Shown: positions 9,385 through 17,192 of the stretch, piece after piece
How the letters are laid out: every line of letters starts with the position of its first letter
Position numbering within the stretch: position 1 is the first letter of the stretch
DNA from: Sphingomonas sp. Leaf9
GTDB lineage: Bacteria > Pseudomonadota > Alphaproteobacteria > Sphingomonadales > Sphingomonadaceae
Reading direction: 5' to 3'
DNA: 64,000 nt
Assembly: GCF_001421355.1 (NCBI RefSeq)
Contig: NZ_LMKC01000004.1
Location: 310,001-374,000, forward strand
Made by a program: the position numbers and the translations under genes
Notes under the pieces: model-generated
The model's input: only the letters and a program-made list of their open reading frames with translations
Told to the model about the DNA's origin: nothing
The model's database searches: none

Positions 9385-9781
9385 GTTTGTCGTCATCAGC
9401 AGCCTCGGCCTGATCCTTGCCGGGTGTCAGGGCAACGCCCTGAACCGCCAGCGTCCCGACGAATTCGCCGTCGCGCGCCAGGCGCCGCTGGTGATCCCGC
9501 CCGATTATGCGCTCGTCCCCCCGAAGCCGGGCGCGCCGCGTCCGCAGGACACCGCCGCATCGACGCAGGCGATGCAGGCACTGTTCGGTGGCCCGGCACA
9601 GCGTAGCGCGACCGAGCGGCTGACGCTGGAACAGGCCGGTGGGTCGGGTGCGGCCGATGCGGGCATCCGGTCGGGCGTGGCCGATCCGGGCACCAACGTC
9701 GTCGACAAGGGTGCGACGACCCGCGACATCATCGCCGCGCCGGCAGGCGACGGGCAGGCCGCGAAGACGACTACGCCGTAA
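9377..9781 (+). CDS. BamF-type lipoprotein (DUF3035)
   Basis: A 134-residue predicted outer-membrane lipoprotein with lipobox LAGC (MRKFVVISSLGLILAGC). The short conserved block DEFAVARQAPLVIPPDY is the signature of the family once called DUF3035 and now known as the BamF subunit of the alphaproteobacterial barrel-assembly (BAM) complex. The rest is low-complexity and probably disordered. It starts inside lspA, so the processing enzyme and a substrate of it are coupled. A strong intrinsic terminator follows and ends the ileS-lspA-bamF unit. Confidence 0.8.
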   Translation: MRKFVVISSLGLILAGCQGNALNRQRPDEFAVARQAPLVIPPDYALVPPKPGAPRPQDTAASTQAMQALFGGPAQRSATERLTLEQAGGSGAADAGIRSGVADPGTNVVDKGATTRDIIAAPAGDGQAAKTTTP

Positions 9782-9805
9782 CCGGGCGGGTTTTTCGGAT
9801 GTGGG

Positions 9806-9843
9806 AAAGGCCGGTTGCCCCATGGGGTGACCGGCCTTTTTTT
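9806..9843 (+). terminator. Intrinsic terminator of ileS-lspA-bamF
   Basis: Stem AAAGGCCGGT with ACCGGCCTTT around an inner CCCC/GGGG hairpin, ending in seven T. It lies 25 bases after the bamF stop. Confidence 0.92.
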
Positions 9844-9858
9844 GTCCGCTACCCGCTC

Positions 9859-9891
9859 CGTTTTGCTTCGAGCCTGTCGAGAAGCGAACGG
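9859..9891. repeat. Truncated family B repeat
   Basis: CGTTTTGCTTCGAGCCTGTCGA...GAAGCGAACGG resembles the outer ends of the family B palindrome (14461-14580, 48242-48361) with the interior deleted. Confidence 0.5.
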
Positions 9892-9919
9892 GAGGGTGAG
9901 GTATGATGCCTATTCGATC

Positions 9920-10033
9920 CGTTCGTCCTGAGTAGCCACTGCGCTTGTCGAAGTGGCGTATCGAAGGACCGCGCAAAGGGCAGGTACTTCGATACGGATC
10001 TTCGACAGGCTCAGCCCCTACTCAGCAAGAACG
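9920..10033. repeat. Dispersed palindromic repeat, family A, copy 2
   Basis: CGTTCGTCCTGAGTAG at the left and CCTACTCAGCAAGAACG at the right, with GTATCGAAG and CTTCGATAC inside. It fills the space between the bamF terminator and the end of the convergent TorF porin gene, where it could act as a two-way hairpin barrier. Confidence 0.88.
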
Positions 10034-10057
10034 TTTCAGGAGGCTTCCGCCCCCGGA

Positions 10058-10888
10058 TCAGAACGCCGCGGTCAGCGATACGACGACCGTGCTGGCCGCG
10101 ATCGGGCTGCCGTTGGTCGTCTTGCTGAAGTTCGGCGTGATGTACGCCGCTTCGCGGTTCGAAATGTCGGTGTCGACATAGGCGACGCCCAGCGTCAGGT
10201 TCTTGTAGGTGAAGTCGGTGCCGAGCGACCAGTCCCAATAGCTGCCGGTCGGCGACAGGCTGGTGCCGTTCGGCCCCAGGCCCGGATTGCCGTCCGAATA
10301 GCCGATATGCGCCTTCAGCGTCAGCGGGGTGTTCGGCACCGCGCCGACCGCATCGCCCGACAGGTAGATATTGTCGTCGCGCTTGCCGCTGCCGACGACC
10401 AGCGGCGTCGCCGAGGCGAAGGCGCGGCTGAGCGAGGTCTGCTTGGGCGCGTAGAAGGCACCGGCGGTCAGCGTGGCGGGACCGGCGGTGCCCGACAGCT
10501 TGCCATAGAATTCGACGACATCGGTTTCGTCCGCGCCGCCCGGATAGGTGTACCAGGTAACGCCGGCATCGACCGTCGCGGTGCCGAACGTCTTCTTGTA
10601 CCCGGCGATCAGGTCGAGTTCGAGATTGGCGCCGCCGAACGTGCCCCAGCCGGCGAGGTTCGACCCCCAGGTGCCGATATAGACGCCGCTTTCATGGGCG
10701 ATGGTGATGCCGCCCTGTACGGCGACGTTCTTGTCCGATTGCGACACGCCGCGGAAGCGATAGTCGGAGGTGACGCTGGCGCTGCCGCTGATGGTGACGG
10801 GCGGCGGGGGTGCGGTGTCCTGCGCAAAGGCGGGCACGGCGGTGGTGGCGGCGAGGATCGCGGCCGGGAGGAAGGTCGAGAATCGCAT
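10058..10888 (-). CDS. TorF-family putative porin
   Basis: A 276-residue outer-membrane beta-barrel with a clear signal peptide (MRFSTFLPAAILAATTAVPAFAQ). The opening of the mature part, SGSASVTSDYRFRGVSQSD, is typical of the TorF (TIGR02001) family common in sphingomonads and caulobacters. Regular amphipathic strands and the C-terminal aromatic F support a barrel. The substrate is unknown. Transcribed leftwards, it ends against a family A palindrome. Upstream lies a 15-bp perfect hairpin and then ridA on the same strand. Confidence 0.85.
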   Translation of the reverse strand: MRFSTFLPAAILAATTAVPAFAQDTAPPPPVTISGSASVTSDYRFRGVSQSDKNVAVQGGITIAHESGVYIGTWGSNLAGWGTFGGANLELDLIAGYKKTFGTATVDAGVTWYTYPGGADETDVVEFYGKLSGTAGPATLTAGAFYAPKQTSLSRAFASATPLVVGSGKRDDNIYLSGDAVGAVPNTPLTLKAHIGYSDGNPGLGPNGTSLSPTGSYWDWSLGTDFTYKNLTLGVAYVDTDISNREAAYITPNFSKTTNGSPIAASTVVVSLTAAF

Positions 10889-11044
10889 CGTAAACCCTTT
10901 CTGCGGTTACGTGGTGATTCTCCTGCGTTCGAGGGTCGCCGCGATTGGATGAGCCTTGTGGCTCGAGCGGTCTGGCCCTCTGCGACCGAATATGTCGAAC
11001 CATGCCGCGCCGCACAATCGAAATTGCTCCGACGCCGGATACGA

Positions 11045-11080
11045 CACACCCGCTGTTGCAGCGTGGCAACAGCGGGTGTG
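11045..11080 (-). terminator. Strong hairpin between ridA and the TorF porin gene
   Basis: Perfect 15-bp inverted repeat: CACACCCGCTGTTGC at 11045-11059 and GCAACAGCGGGTGTG at 11066-11080, with a 6-base loop. There is no T-run on either side, so it may be a weak terminator, an RNA-stabilising structure for ridA, or a leader element of the porin transcript. The rest of 10889-11098 shows nothing recognisable. Confidence 0.5.
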
Positions 11081-11098
11081 CTGGAAACGAAAAAGAAC

Positions 11099-11563
11099 TC
11101 AGGCGCGGATGGCGAGGATCGCGTCGATCTCGACAACGGCACCCAGCGGCAGGACCGGCACGCCGACCGCGCTGCGGGCGTGGCGGCCGGCATCGCCGAA
11201 CAGTTCGACCATCAGTTCCGATGCGCCGTTGGCGACCTTCGGCTGGTCGGTGAAGCTGCCCGCCGAATTGACGAACACGCCGAGCTTCACGACACGCTCG
11301 ATCCGGTCGAGGCTGCCCAGCGCCTTTTCCGCCTGTGCCAGGATCATCAGCGCACACTTCTGCGCGGCCGACGTGGCATAGGCCAGGTCGCGGTCTTCGC
11401 CGGCGCGGCCGGTCATCAGGTTGCCATCCTCGAACGGCAGCTGGCCCGACAGGTGGAGCAGGCCACCGGCCTCCACGGCGGGGACATAGGCCGCTACGGG
11501 CGCGGCGGCGACGGGGAGCGACAGGCCGCGTTCGGCCAGCTTTGCGGGGATATCATAAGCCAT
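11099..11563 (-). CDS. RidA/YjgF-family enamine/imine deaminase-like protein
   Basis: A 154-residue cytoplasmic protein of the YjgF/YER057c/UK114 family. Members hydrolyse reactive 2-aminoacrylate-type enamines or act in other small-molecule chemistry. The longer N-terminal part, HLSGQLPFEDGNLM, GRAGEDRDLAYATSAAQKCALMIL and the C-terminal VVEIDAILAIRA place it in the RidA subgroup near COG0251. The archetypal active-site arginine of E. coli RidA is not obvious in its usual place, so deaminase activity is uncertain. The start at 11563 has an AGAGGAACG ribosome site. The HAD gene ends 31 bases upstream. Confidence 0.83.
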   Translation of the reverse strand: MAYDIPAKLAERGLSLPVAAAPVAAYVPAVEAGGLLHLSGQLPFEDGNLMTGRAGEDRDLAYATSAAQKCALMILAQAEKALGSLDRIERVVKLGVFVNSAGSFTDQPKVANGASELMVELFGDAGRHARSAVGVPVLPLGAVVEIDAILAIRA

Positions 11564-11594
11564 GGTGCGTTCCTCTCGTGGATAGCGGATCGGG

Positions 11595-12218
11595 TCAAGC
11601 CTTCGCCGGCTGCCCCTCGGCAAAGCGGGCCTCGATCCAGGCCTGTGCCGCCACCCAGTCGTCGATGCGGGCATGGGCGGCGGGGGCGGCGGGTATGTGG
11701 ACGGCAAGGTCGGGTTCGGCGACCATGTGCAGGCGGAAGACGCCCGGCGCGCTGTCGGCGACCGATTCGTGATGGACGGCAAGGTCGTCGACGAACACCG
11801 CGACGCTAGGAGTATATTCGGCCAGCAGCCGGGCGACCGGCGGGCCCTTGCCCCCCTGGTTGCAGTCGACGCGATGGACGATGCCATGGGTCGCCAGCTG
11901 CTCGATCCGGTGGGTGCGGCAATGGTCCTGCAGGTTGGTCAGGACGACGATATCGGCCTGCTGCGCCAGCGCCGCCAATGCTTCGCGCGCATGGGGCACG
12001 AGGGTCTGGCGTCCCATCTGATCGGGGAAGAAGCCGTCGAGCATCCCCCACATCTCGTCGCGTTCCAGCGTGGTGCCGTCGGCGCGGGTCATCGAGCTGG
12101 CAAAATCACCGCCGGCCATGTTGAAGTCGATCGCATGTTCCTCGCCCAGCCAGTGCCCGAAATGGCGGACCATGTGCAGCAGGACTTCGTCGCAATCGGT
12201 GATGAGCAGGGGTTTCAT
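11595..12218 (-). CDS. HAD-superfamily hydrolase
   Basis: A 207-residue haloacid-dehalogenase fold protein. Motif I is TDCDEVLLH (nucleophile and acid/base aspartates), motif II is VVLTN and motif IV is VFVDDL. The lysine of motif III is probably in GGKGPP. Members are mostly phosphatases; the substrate is unknown. The start codon overlaps the stop of the DUF3572 gene (12215-12218), so the two are coupled, and ridA follows. No signal peptide, so cytoplasmic. Confidence 0.85.
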   Translation of the reverse strand: MKPLLITDCDEVLLHMVRHFGHWLGEEHAIDFNMAGGDFASSMTRADGTTLERDEMWGMLDGFFPDQMGRQTLVPHAREALAALAQQADIVVLTNLQDHCRTHRIEQLATHGIVHRVDCNQGGKGPPVARLLAEYTPSVAVFVDDLAVHHESVADSAPGVFRLHMVAEPDLAVHIPAAPAAHARIDDWVAAQAWIEARFAEGQPAKA

Positions 12219-12487
12219 GCAGTCTCCAGTTCGGCGCGGGCGCGGACCAGGGCGGTCGGGGCCACGGCCAGCGCATCGGCACAGGCGATCAGGTCGGGTT
12301 CGTAACCCTCCAGATGGCCGAGCAGTTGCGCGAGGAAGGCGGGATCGCCGGCCCGCGCGCGCAGGTCGGCGGGGTCGATGCCGGTCAGCGCCAGGAACCG
12401 GTCGCGGCGGGTGTCGTCGCCGATCACCCAGACCAGCGCATGCAGGCCAAGCGTCGCCGCGTCTTCATTTGTTTCCGGCCTGCGCAT
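12215..12487 (-). CDS. DUF3572 protein
   Basis: A 90-residue protein of unknown function. It matches DUF3572 by its start (ATLGLHALVWVIGD, DRFLALTGIDPADLRARAGDP) and by FLAQLLGHLEGYEPDLIACADALAV. The family is found in alphaproteobacteria. It is divergent from divK with only 42 bases between start codons, so the promoters of the two must overlap. That neighbourhood hints at a shared cell-cycle context but proves nothing. Helical and soluble, with no catalytic motif recognised. Confidence 0.8.
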   Translation of the reverse strand: MRRPETNEDAATLGLHALVWVIGDDTRRDRFLALTGIDPADLRARAGDPAFLAQLLGHLEGYEPDLIACADALAVAPTALVRARAELETA

Positions 12488-12529
12488 CGCCTAGACAGCC
12501 TTTCGAACTTCCAACGGGATGCAAAGCGC

Positions 12530-12964
12530 GTGGCAAAAAGGGTACTCGTTGTCGAGGACAACGAACTGAACCTGAAGCTGTTCTGCGACCTGTTGCGCGC
12601 GCATGGCTTCGAAACCGAACCGGTGCGCGACGGACGCGAGGCAGTGGCAAAGGCGCGGGCGTTCCTGCCCGACCTGATCATCACCGATATCCAGTTGCCG
12701 CACATGACGGGGCTGGAACTGATCCAGATGCTGAAGGCCGATCCGCGCCTGCGCGCCGTGCCGATCATGGCGGTCACCGCCTATTCCGGCCGCGACGACG
12801 AGGACCGGGTGCGCGCGGCGGGGGCCAATGCCTATGTCACCAAGCCGATTTCGGTGGTGCGGTTCGTCGGTGAGGTGCGAGCGTTGCTGCCGGTCGAGGA
12901 GGTTCGGGGGGAGGATGGCGAATCGGGGGCGGACGATTCGCCCTTCCCGTCACCCCGGACTTGA
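12530..12964 (+). CDS. divK: DivK-like single-domain response regulator
   Basis: A 144-residue stand-alone receiver domain. Visible are the acidic pair VVEDNELNLKLF, the phospho-accepting aspartate in LIITDIQLPHMTGLEL, the conserved Thr in MAVTAYS and the Lys in YVTKPISVVRFV. The VEDNELN...TKPISVV pattern is characteristic of Caulobacter DivK, which controls DivJ/PleC/DivL and thereby CtrA. The start is GTG 12530, since no ATG fits the frame. The normal fold ends near ALLPVEE; about 20 further residues form an acidic tail whose last four codons and stop lie inside a family C palindrome, an acquired C-terminus. Confidence 0.87.
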   Translation: MAKRVLVVEDNELNLKLFCDLLRAHGFETEPVRDGREAVAKARAFLPDLIITDIQLPHMTGLELIQMLKADPRLRAVPIMAVTAYSGRDDEDRVRAAGANAYVTKPISVVRFVGEVRALLPVEEVRGEDGESGADDSPFPSPRT

Positions 12965-13037
12965 TCCGGGGTCCCGCTTTCCTCCGGTCGGCGTAGCAGA
13001 AGAAGAAGCGGGACCCCGGCGCAGGGCCGGGGTGACG
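12948..13037. repeat. Dispersed palindromic repeat, family C, copy 1
   Basis: CGTCACCCCGGACTTGATCC at the left, with the arm GGGACCCCGGCGCAGGGCCG at the right: an inverted repeat of about 30 bp per arm. The left arm encodes the last residues and TGA of divK. Further copies: 20454-20543, 45098-45183, 49237-49319, 53600-53688. Confidence 0.92.
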
Positions 13038-13062
13038 ATCGGGGGGCGTGCTGCCTGCCCCC

Positions 13063-13719
13063 TCACTCCCAATCCACCTTCGCCACCAGCATCGTCAGCA
13101 ACGCCGCGAGCGCCGCCACGACCCAGAGCGACGCGAGGCCCAGCCAGTTCCACGCCAGCGCGCCGATCGTCACGCCGACGACGAAGCCCAGCCATAACAG
13201 CAGGTCGCGGCGCGGCCCGGGTGCGTCGCGCTCGCCCATCAGGCGGCGGGCCAGCCGCTGGCCGATTCGCACCAGCGTGCCGGTCATGTAGGTGAGGCCG
13301 ATCCGCACCTCGCCATCGGGCGCGACGACGCCGTTCTGCGCGCCCATCGCAGCGGCGAGCAACAGCATGGCGAGGGTGAGCGGGGCGAAGGTCGACAGCG
13401 CCGCGCCGAGCGCGAGCAGGATCGTGACGAGGCCCATCACCGCCTCCGCCCGGCGCCCCTGCCCCAGCCGCTCGGCCGCGGCCGCACCCGCGATGGTGCC
13501 GAACATCGCCCCCGCCACGAACGACAGCACCAGCGCGGCGGCAATGGCCGACGCGCCGTTCCAGCCATGGGCAAGGCCGACGCCGAAGCGGGTCGAGTTG
13601 CCCGACATGAACGAGGCGAAGAATCCGCCAAGGCCGCTGAACGCCAGCGCATCGACGATACCCGCCAGACCGGCGAGCAGGACGGTGACGAGGGTGGCGG
13701 CGGGGGTAAGACGACGCAT
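13063..13719 (-). CDS. YoaK/DUF1275 family membrane protein
   Basis: A 218-residue inner-membrane protein with six hydrophobic segments. The family signature is visible at the N-terminus: GIVDALAFSGLGGFFASFMSGNSTRFGVGLA (six or more residues of the DxxxF and MSGN blocks), then MGAQNGVV and TYMTGTLVRIGQ. DUF1275 proteins are uncharacterised, with a transporter-like fold suggested. It points towards divK and is separated from it by the family C repeat. The small divergent space to the TRIC-type gene (79 bases) must hold both promoters. Confidence 0.85.
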   Translation of the reverse strand: MRRLTPAATLVTVLLAGLAGIVDALAFSGLGGFFASFMSGNSTRFGVGLAHGWNGASAIAAALVLSFVAGAMFGTIAGAAAAERLGQGRRAEAVMGLVTILLALGAALSTFAPLTLAMLLLAAAMGAQNGVVAPDGEVRIGLTYMTGTLVRIGQRLARRLMGERDAPGPRRDLLLWLGFVVGVTIGALAWNWLGLASLWVVAALAALLTMLVAKVDWE

Positions 13720-13798
13720 GGAATTCCTATTGCCCGATCGACGGGGGGCGGGGCAATGCCCCCTCGCCTATCGCCCATCCGTACGATAGCGAGGCGGG

Positions 13799-14428
13799 AT
13801 GGTTCCCTCTCCGCAGGCGCTGGGGCAGATGCTCGGCGCACTCGACATGATCGGTATCGCGGTGTTCGCCGCGTCGGGCGCGCTGGCGGCGACGCGCGCG
13901 GCGCAGACGTTCGTCACCGCCGCGTTCTTCGCGCTCATCACCGGGGTCGGGGGCGGCACGGTGCGCGACCTGCTGATCGGTGCGCCGGTGTTCTGGGTAC
14001 ATGGCTCGCCGGTCGCGGCGATCTGTGTCGGGGTGGCGGGGCTGGTGTGGATCACGCCGCAGCATTGGTGGCGGGACAAGGCACTCGACTGGCTCGATGC
14101 CGCGGGCCTTGCCGCCTATGCCGTGTTTGGCGCGGCGAAGGCGCTGAGTTTCGGGGTCCCGCCGCTACAGGCGGGGATGATGGGGGTGCTGACCGCGTGC
14201 GTCGGGGGGATCATCCGCGACGTGCTGGCGGGCGTGCCGTCGATCCTGATGCGGCCGGAACTGTATGTGACGGCGGCAGCGCTGTCGGCGGGGCTGCATG
14301 TCGTGCTGGTCGCGTGCGGGCTGCCGCCGTTCGTGGCGGCGCTGCCGGCGGCGGCGGCGGGGTTTGCGCTCAGGGGCGTGGCGATCCGGTTCCGGATCGC
14401 GCTGCCGGCGTATCGGGGGAAGCGGTAG
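13799..14428 (+). CDS. TRIC-type cation channel family protein (UPF0126)
   Basis: A 209-residue membrane protein made of two tandem UPF0126 repeats. The duplicated glycine-rich motifs are GVGGGTVRDLLIG and CVGGIIRDVLAGVP, with seven membrane segments in all. Bacterial members are homologues of eukaryotic trimeric intracellular cation channels and conduct monovalent cations; the physiological role here is unknown. The start could also be one of two later ATGs (near 13829 or 13848). Followed by a family B palindrome. Confidence 0.86.
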   Translation: MVPSPQALGQMLGALDMIGIAVFAASGALAATRAAQTFVTAAFFALITGVGGGTVRDLLIGAPVFWVHGSPVAAICVGVAGLVWITPQHWWRDKALDWLDAAGLAAYAVFGAAKALSFGVPPLQAGMMGVLTACVGGIIRDVLAGVPSILMRPELYVTAAALSAGLHVVLVACGLPPFVAALPAAAAGFALRGVAIRFRIALPAYRGKR

Positions 14429-14460
14429 AGTTAGCCTCTCCCCTTCTCCTTACCCGCCCC

Positions 14461-14580
14461 CGTTTGCTTCGAGCGTAGGTTCGAGCCTGTCGAAAACCGA
14501 AGTCGAGAAGGGGGTGCCAAGAACAACCGAGTTCTCGACGGACGCTTCTCGACAGGCTCGAAGCTGCTCGAACCGAACGG
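14461..14580. repeat. Dispersed palindromic repeat, family B, copy 1
   Basis: CGTTTGCTTCGAGCGTAGGT at the left and GAAGCTGCTCGAACCGAACGG at the right, with inner arms TTCGAGCCTGTCGA / CTTCTCGACAGGCTCGAA. The second full copy at 48242-48361 is about 90% identical by eye. It lies between the convergent TRIC and GNAT genes. Confidence 0.9.
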
Positions 14581-14607
14581 ATTGGGTGGGGGTAAGGTAG
14601 CGCGAGG

Positions 14608-15171
14608 CTACCCCCGCACCACCCCCGTCTCACTGAACGGCTTCGGCTCGCGGGGCGGCACCGCGCTGTCGTTCAGCTCGCATTGCCAGAAGCCGACATC
14701 GATCCAGCGGCCCTGCTTGAAGCCAATCTCGCGGTACACCCCGGCGCGGCGGAAGCCGACCGCCTCGTGCAGCATGATCGACGCGTCGTTGGGCAGCGAC
14801 AACACGCCGATCGCCTGGGTAAAGCCCTGCGCGCGCAGCGTATCGACCAAGGCTTCGTAGAGCAGCCGCCCGGTCCCCTTCTGCTGCGCGCCGCCCGCCA
14901 TGTAGATCGAGGTTTCGACGACATAACGGTACGCCGGGCGGTCGCGGAACTTCGTTGCATAGGCGTAGCCCAGCACCGCATCGCCATCCGCTTCGCCGGT
15001 GGTTGCCACCAGCCAGGGATAATAGCCGTCGCTGTGCGCCATCCGGCTGCGGATCGCACGGGCGTCGGGGGCTTCGGTTTCGAACGACACCGTGCCGCCC
15101 AGCACATAGGGGGCATAGATCGCGGCGATGGCGGCGGCGTCCTCGCTCCGCGCGGGGCGGATCGCGATCAT
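14608..15171 (-). CDS. GNAT-family N-acetyltransferase (phosphinothricin acetyltransferase-like)
   Basis: A 187-residue acetyl-CoA transferase. The N-terminus IRPARSEDAAAIAAIYAPYVLGGTVSFE, the EAPDARAIRSRM block, the acetyl-CoA loop QQKGTGRLLYEALVDTL and the C-terminal FKQGRWIDVGFWQ match the PAT/YncA/MnaT subgroup, which acetylates phosphinothricin or methionine derivatives. The substrate here is unproven. The start at 15171 overlaps the sppA stop by ATGA, so it is translated from the sppA transcript. An in-frame upstream ATG would add a non-conserved tail. Confidence 0.87.
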   Translation of the reverse strand: MIAIRPARSEDAAAIAAIYAPYVLGGTVSFETEAPDARAIRSRMAHSDGYYPWLVATTGEADGDAVLGYAYATKFRDRPAYRYVVETSIYMAGGAQQKGTGRLLYEALVDTLRAQGFTQAIGVLSLPNDASIMLHEAVGFRRAGVYREIGFKQGRWIDVGFWQCELNDSAVPPREPKPFSETGVVRG

Positions 15172-17054
15172 GCGAACCACCGCGCGACGATCAGGTCGAA
15201 CAGCGACGCATCCTCCGCCGACGCCCGAACCGGCCCCAGCCCGGCACATTCGATGCAGCGCGCCTGCACGCCGGTCGGCGCGGTCAGCATCCGCCGCGCA
15301 TCGCCCAGTGCCTGCGCCAGTACCGCCCGCTGTTCGATCGCGACACGGCCGAGCATGTCGGTCGCCGCCTGGTCCGGCGCATCGCCGCGTTGCCGGTCGG
15401 CAAAGCCCTTCAGCGCCTTTTCGAGGGCTGAGGGTTCCTTTTCGAGATAGACGGTCTGCACCGTCGCCGGGTCGAGCTTGGCAAGGCGCGCGGCCTCGGC
15501 CACCGCATCGCCCAGATTGCCGAAGCGGTCGACCAATTTAAGCTGACGCGCGGTCCCGCCGTCCCACACCCGGCCCTGCCCGATCTGGTCGACGCGCGGC
15601 TGCGGCAGCTTGCGCGATTGCGCGACGAGGCCGGTGAAGCGGGCATAGATATGCTCGACCCCGCTCTGCATGATCGCGTCGAACGCCGGGTTGGTGCCGC
15701 GCAGCACGTCGGGCTGGCCGCTAAGCGGTGTGGTGCCGACGCCATCGGCCGACACGCCGATCTTCGACAGGCTGTTTTCAAAGGTCGGGATGACGCCGAA
15801 CACGCCGATCGACCCGGTGATGGTGTTGGGTTCGGCAAAGATCACGTCACCCGGCGTCGACACCCAATATCCGCCGGATGCGGCGAGCCCGCCCATCGAC
15901 ACGACCACCGGAATCTTCGCGACGTCCTTCGCCTGCAGGATCGCCTGGCGGATGCGTTCCGACGCCAGCACCGATCCGCCCGGCGAATCGACGCGGACGA
16001 CCAGCGCCTTCAGGTTCTTGGTCGCGAGGCCATCGAGCAGCAGCTTGGCGATGGTGTCGCCGCCCGCCGTGCCCGGCTTCGCCTCGCCATCGACGATCGT
16101 GCCGGCGACGGTGATGACGCCGATCGCATCGCCCGAGGCCGATACCGGATTGGCCGCCAGCCAGCTGGCATAGCTGATCGTGCGGAAGCTGCCCGCCGCC
16201 TTGCCGGCATCCTCACCCGCCAGCGCCGCGACGCGCTTGCCGAAGGCGACGCGGTCGCCCAGTTGGTCGACCAGCCCGCTTTTCAGATTGGCCTGCGCGA
16301 CGTCGCCGCCCGCCGCCTGGATCACCGCTTCGGGACGGGTCAGGAATGCGTCGAGCTGCGCCTTGGGCCGCGCCTTCTGCACCGCCGAACGCCATTGGTC
16401 GAAGATCGCGCCGTACAGCGCCTGGTTGGCGGCGCGGGCCGGTTCGGACTGGTCGGCGCGGGTGAAGGGTTCGACCGCCGACTTGAACTGGCCGACGCGG
16501 TAGACATGGGCGTTGACGCCCAGCTTGTCGATCAGGCCCTTGTAATAGAGCTGCGGGCCGCCGGGGCCGCGAAACATCGTGCCGCCGAACGGATTTTGCC
16601 ACACTTCGCTGGCGTTCGACGCGATGCGATAGCCGCCATCGGTATAGAGCGTGGCATAGGCCAGCACCGGCTTGCCGCTGGCGCGGACGCGGGCGACGGC
16701 ATCGCCGACCTCGGCCAGCGCCGCGGGATAGCCGCCGGCGAACTTGTCCATGTCGAGGACCACCGCCTTGACCCGCGTATCGCCCTTTGCGGTGTCGAGG
16801 GCGCGCACCACGTCGCGCAGCCGCAGTTCCTGTGCCGCCGGCTGGCCGCTGAGCAGCGCGACCGGATCGGCCTCGGCCGGTTGTTCGACGATCGATCCCG
16901 ACAGGTCGAGCACCAGCGCGCCATCGGTGATGCGGGTGTTGGGCTTGGCCGACAGCGCGGCGAACAGCGCGCCGAAGAACAACAGCATCAGGAGCAGCAC
17001 CAGGCCGTCCTTGATCCCGACCAGCAGCTTCCACGCACCCCGGACCAGTTTCAC
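15168..17054 (-). CDS. sppA: Signal peptide peptidase SppA, 67-kDa type
   Basis: Inner-membrane serine protease that degrades cleaved signal peptides. Two tandem S49 domains follow an N-terminal anchor (LVLLLMLLFFGALFAALSA). The Lys/Ser dyad is visible as GQFKSAVEPF (about K191) and MGGLAASGGYW (about S393). I chose GTG 17054 because AAGGAATT sits at the right distance, and it gives 628 residues, close to the 618 of E. coli. The in-frame ATG at 17162 lies in the dnaN terminator. A GNAT gene is coupled to its end. Confidence 0.93.
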   Translation of the reverse strand: MKLVRGAWKLLVGIKDGLVLLLMLLFFGALFAALSAKPNTRITDGALVLDLSGSIVEQPAEADPVALLSGQPAAQELRLRDVVRALDTAKGDTRVKAVVLDMDKFAGGYPAALAEVGDAVARVRASGKPVLAYATLYTDGGYRIASNASEVWQNPFGGTMFRGPGGPQLYYKGLIDKLGVNAHVYRVGQFKSAVEPFTRADQSEPARAANQALYGAIFDQWRSAVQKARPKAQLDAFLTRPEAVIQAAGGDVAQANLKSGLVDQLGDRVAFGKRVAALAGEDAGKAAGSFRTISYASWLAANPVSASGDAIGVITVAGTIVDGEAKPGTAGGDTIAKLLLDGLATKNLKALVVRVDSPGGSVLASERIRQAILQAKDVAKIPVVVSMGGLAASGGYWVSTPGDVIFAEPNTITGSIGVFGVIPTFENSLSKIGVSADGVGTTPLSGQPDVLRGTNPAFDAIMQSGVEHIYARFTGLVAQSRKLPQPRVDQIGQGRVWDGGTARQLKLVDRFGNLGDAVAEAARLAKLDPATVQTVYLEKEPSALEKALKGFADRQRGDAPDQAATDMLGRVAIEQRAVLAQALGDARRMLTAPTGVQARCIECAGLGPVRASAEDASLFDLIVARWFA

Positions 17055-17137
17055 GGCAATTCCTTCGAGCTTATCGTCTAGCGATAAATAATCGGATGGC
17101 CGGGGGAGTAAAGCACCGATGGTCCCGACCGGATACG

Positions 17138-17168
17138 AAAAGGCCCCGCACGCAACGCGCACGGGGCC
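17138..17168 (-). terminator. Intrinsic terminator of dnaN
   Basis: On the minus strand, GGCCCCGTGCGC, loop GTT and GCGTGCGGGGCC pair over 12 positions (two G-T wobbles), followed by TTTT. It lies 25 bases after the dnaN stop and separates dnaN from sppA. Confidence 0.88.
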
Positions 17169-17192
17169 GATTGGACGACGACCGTGCGCGCG

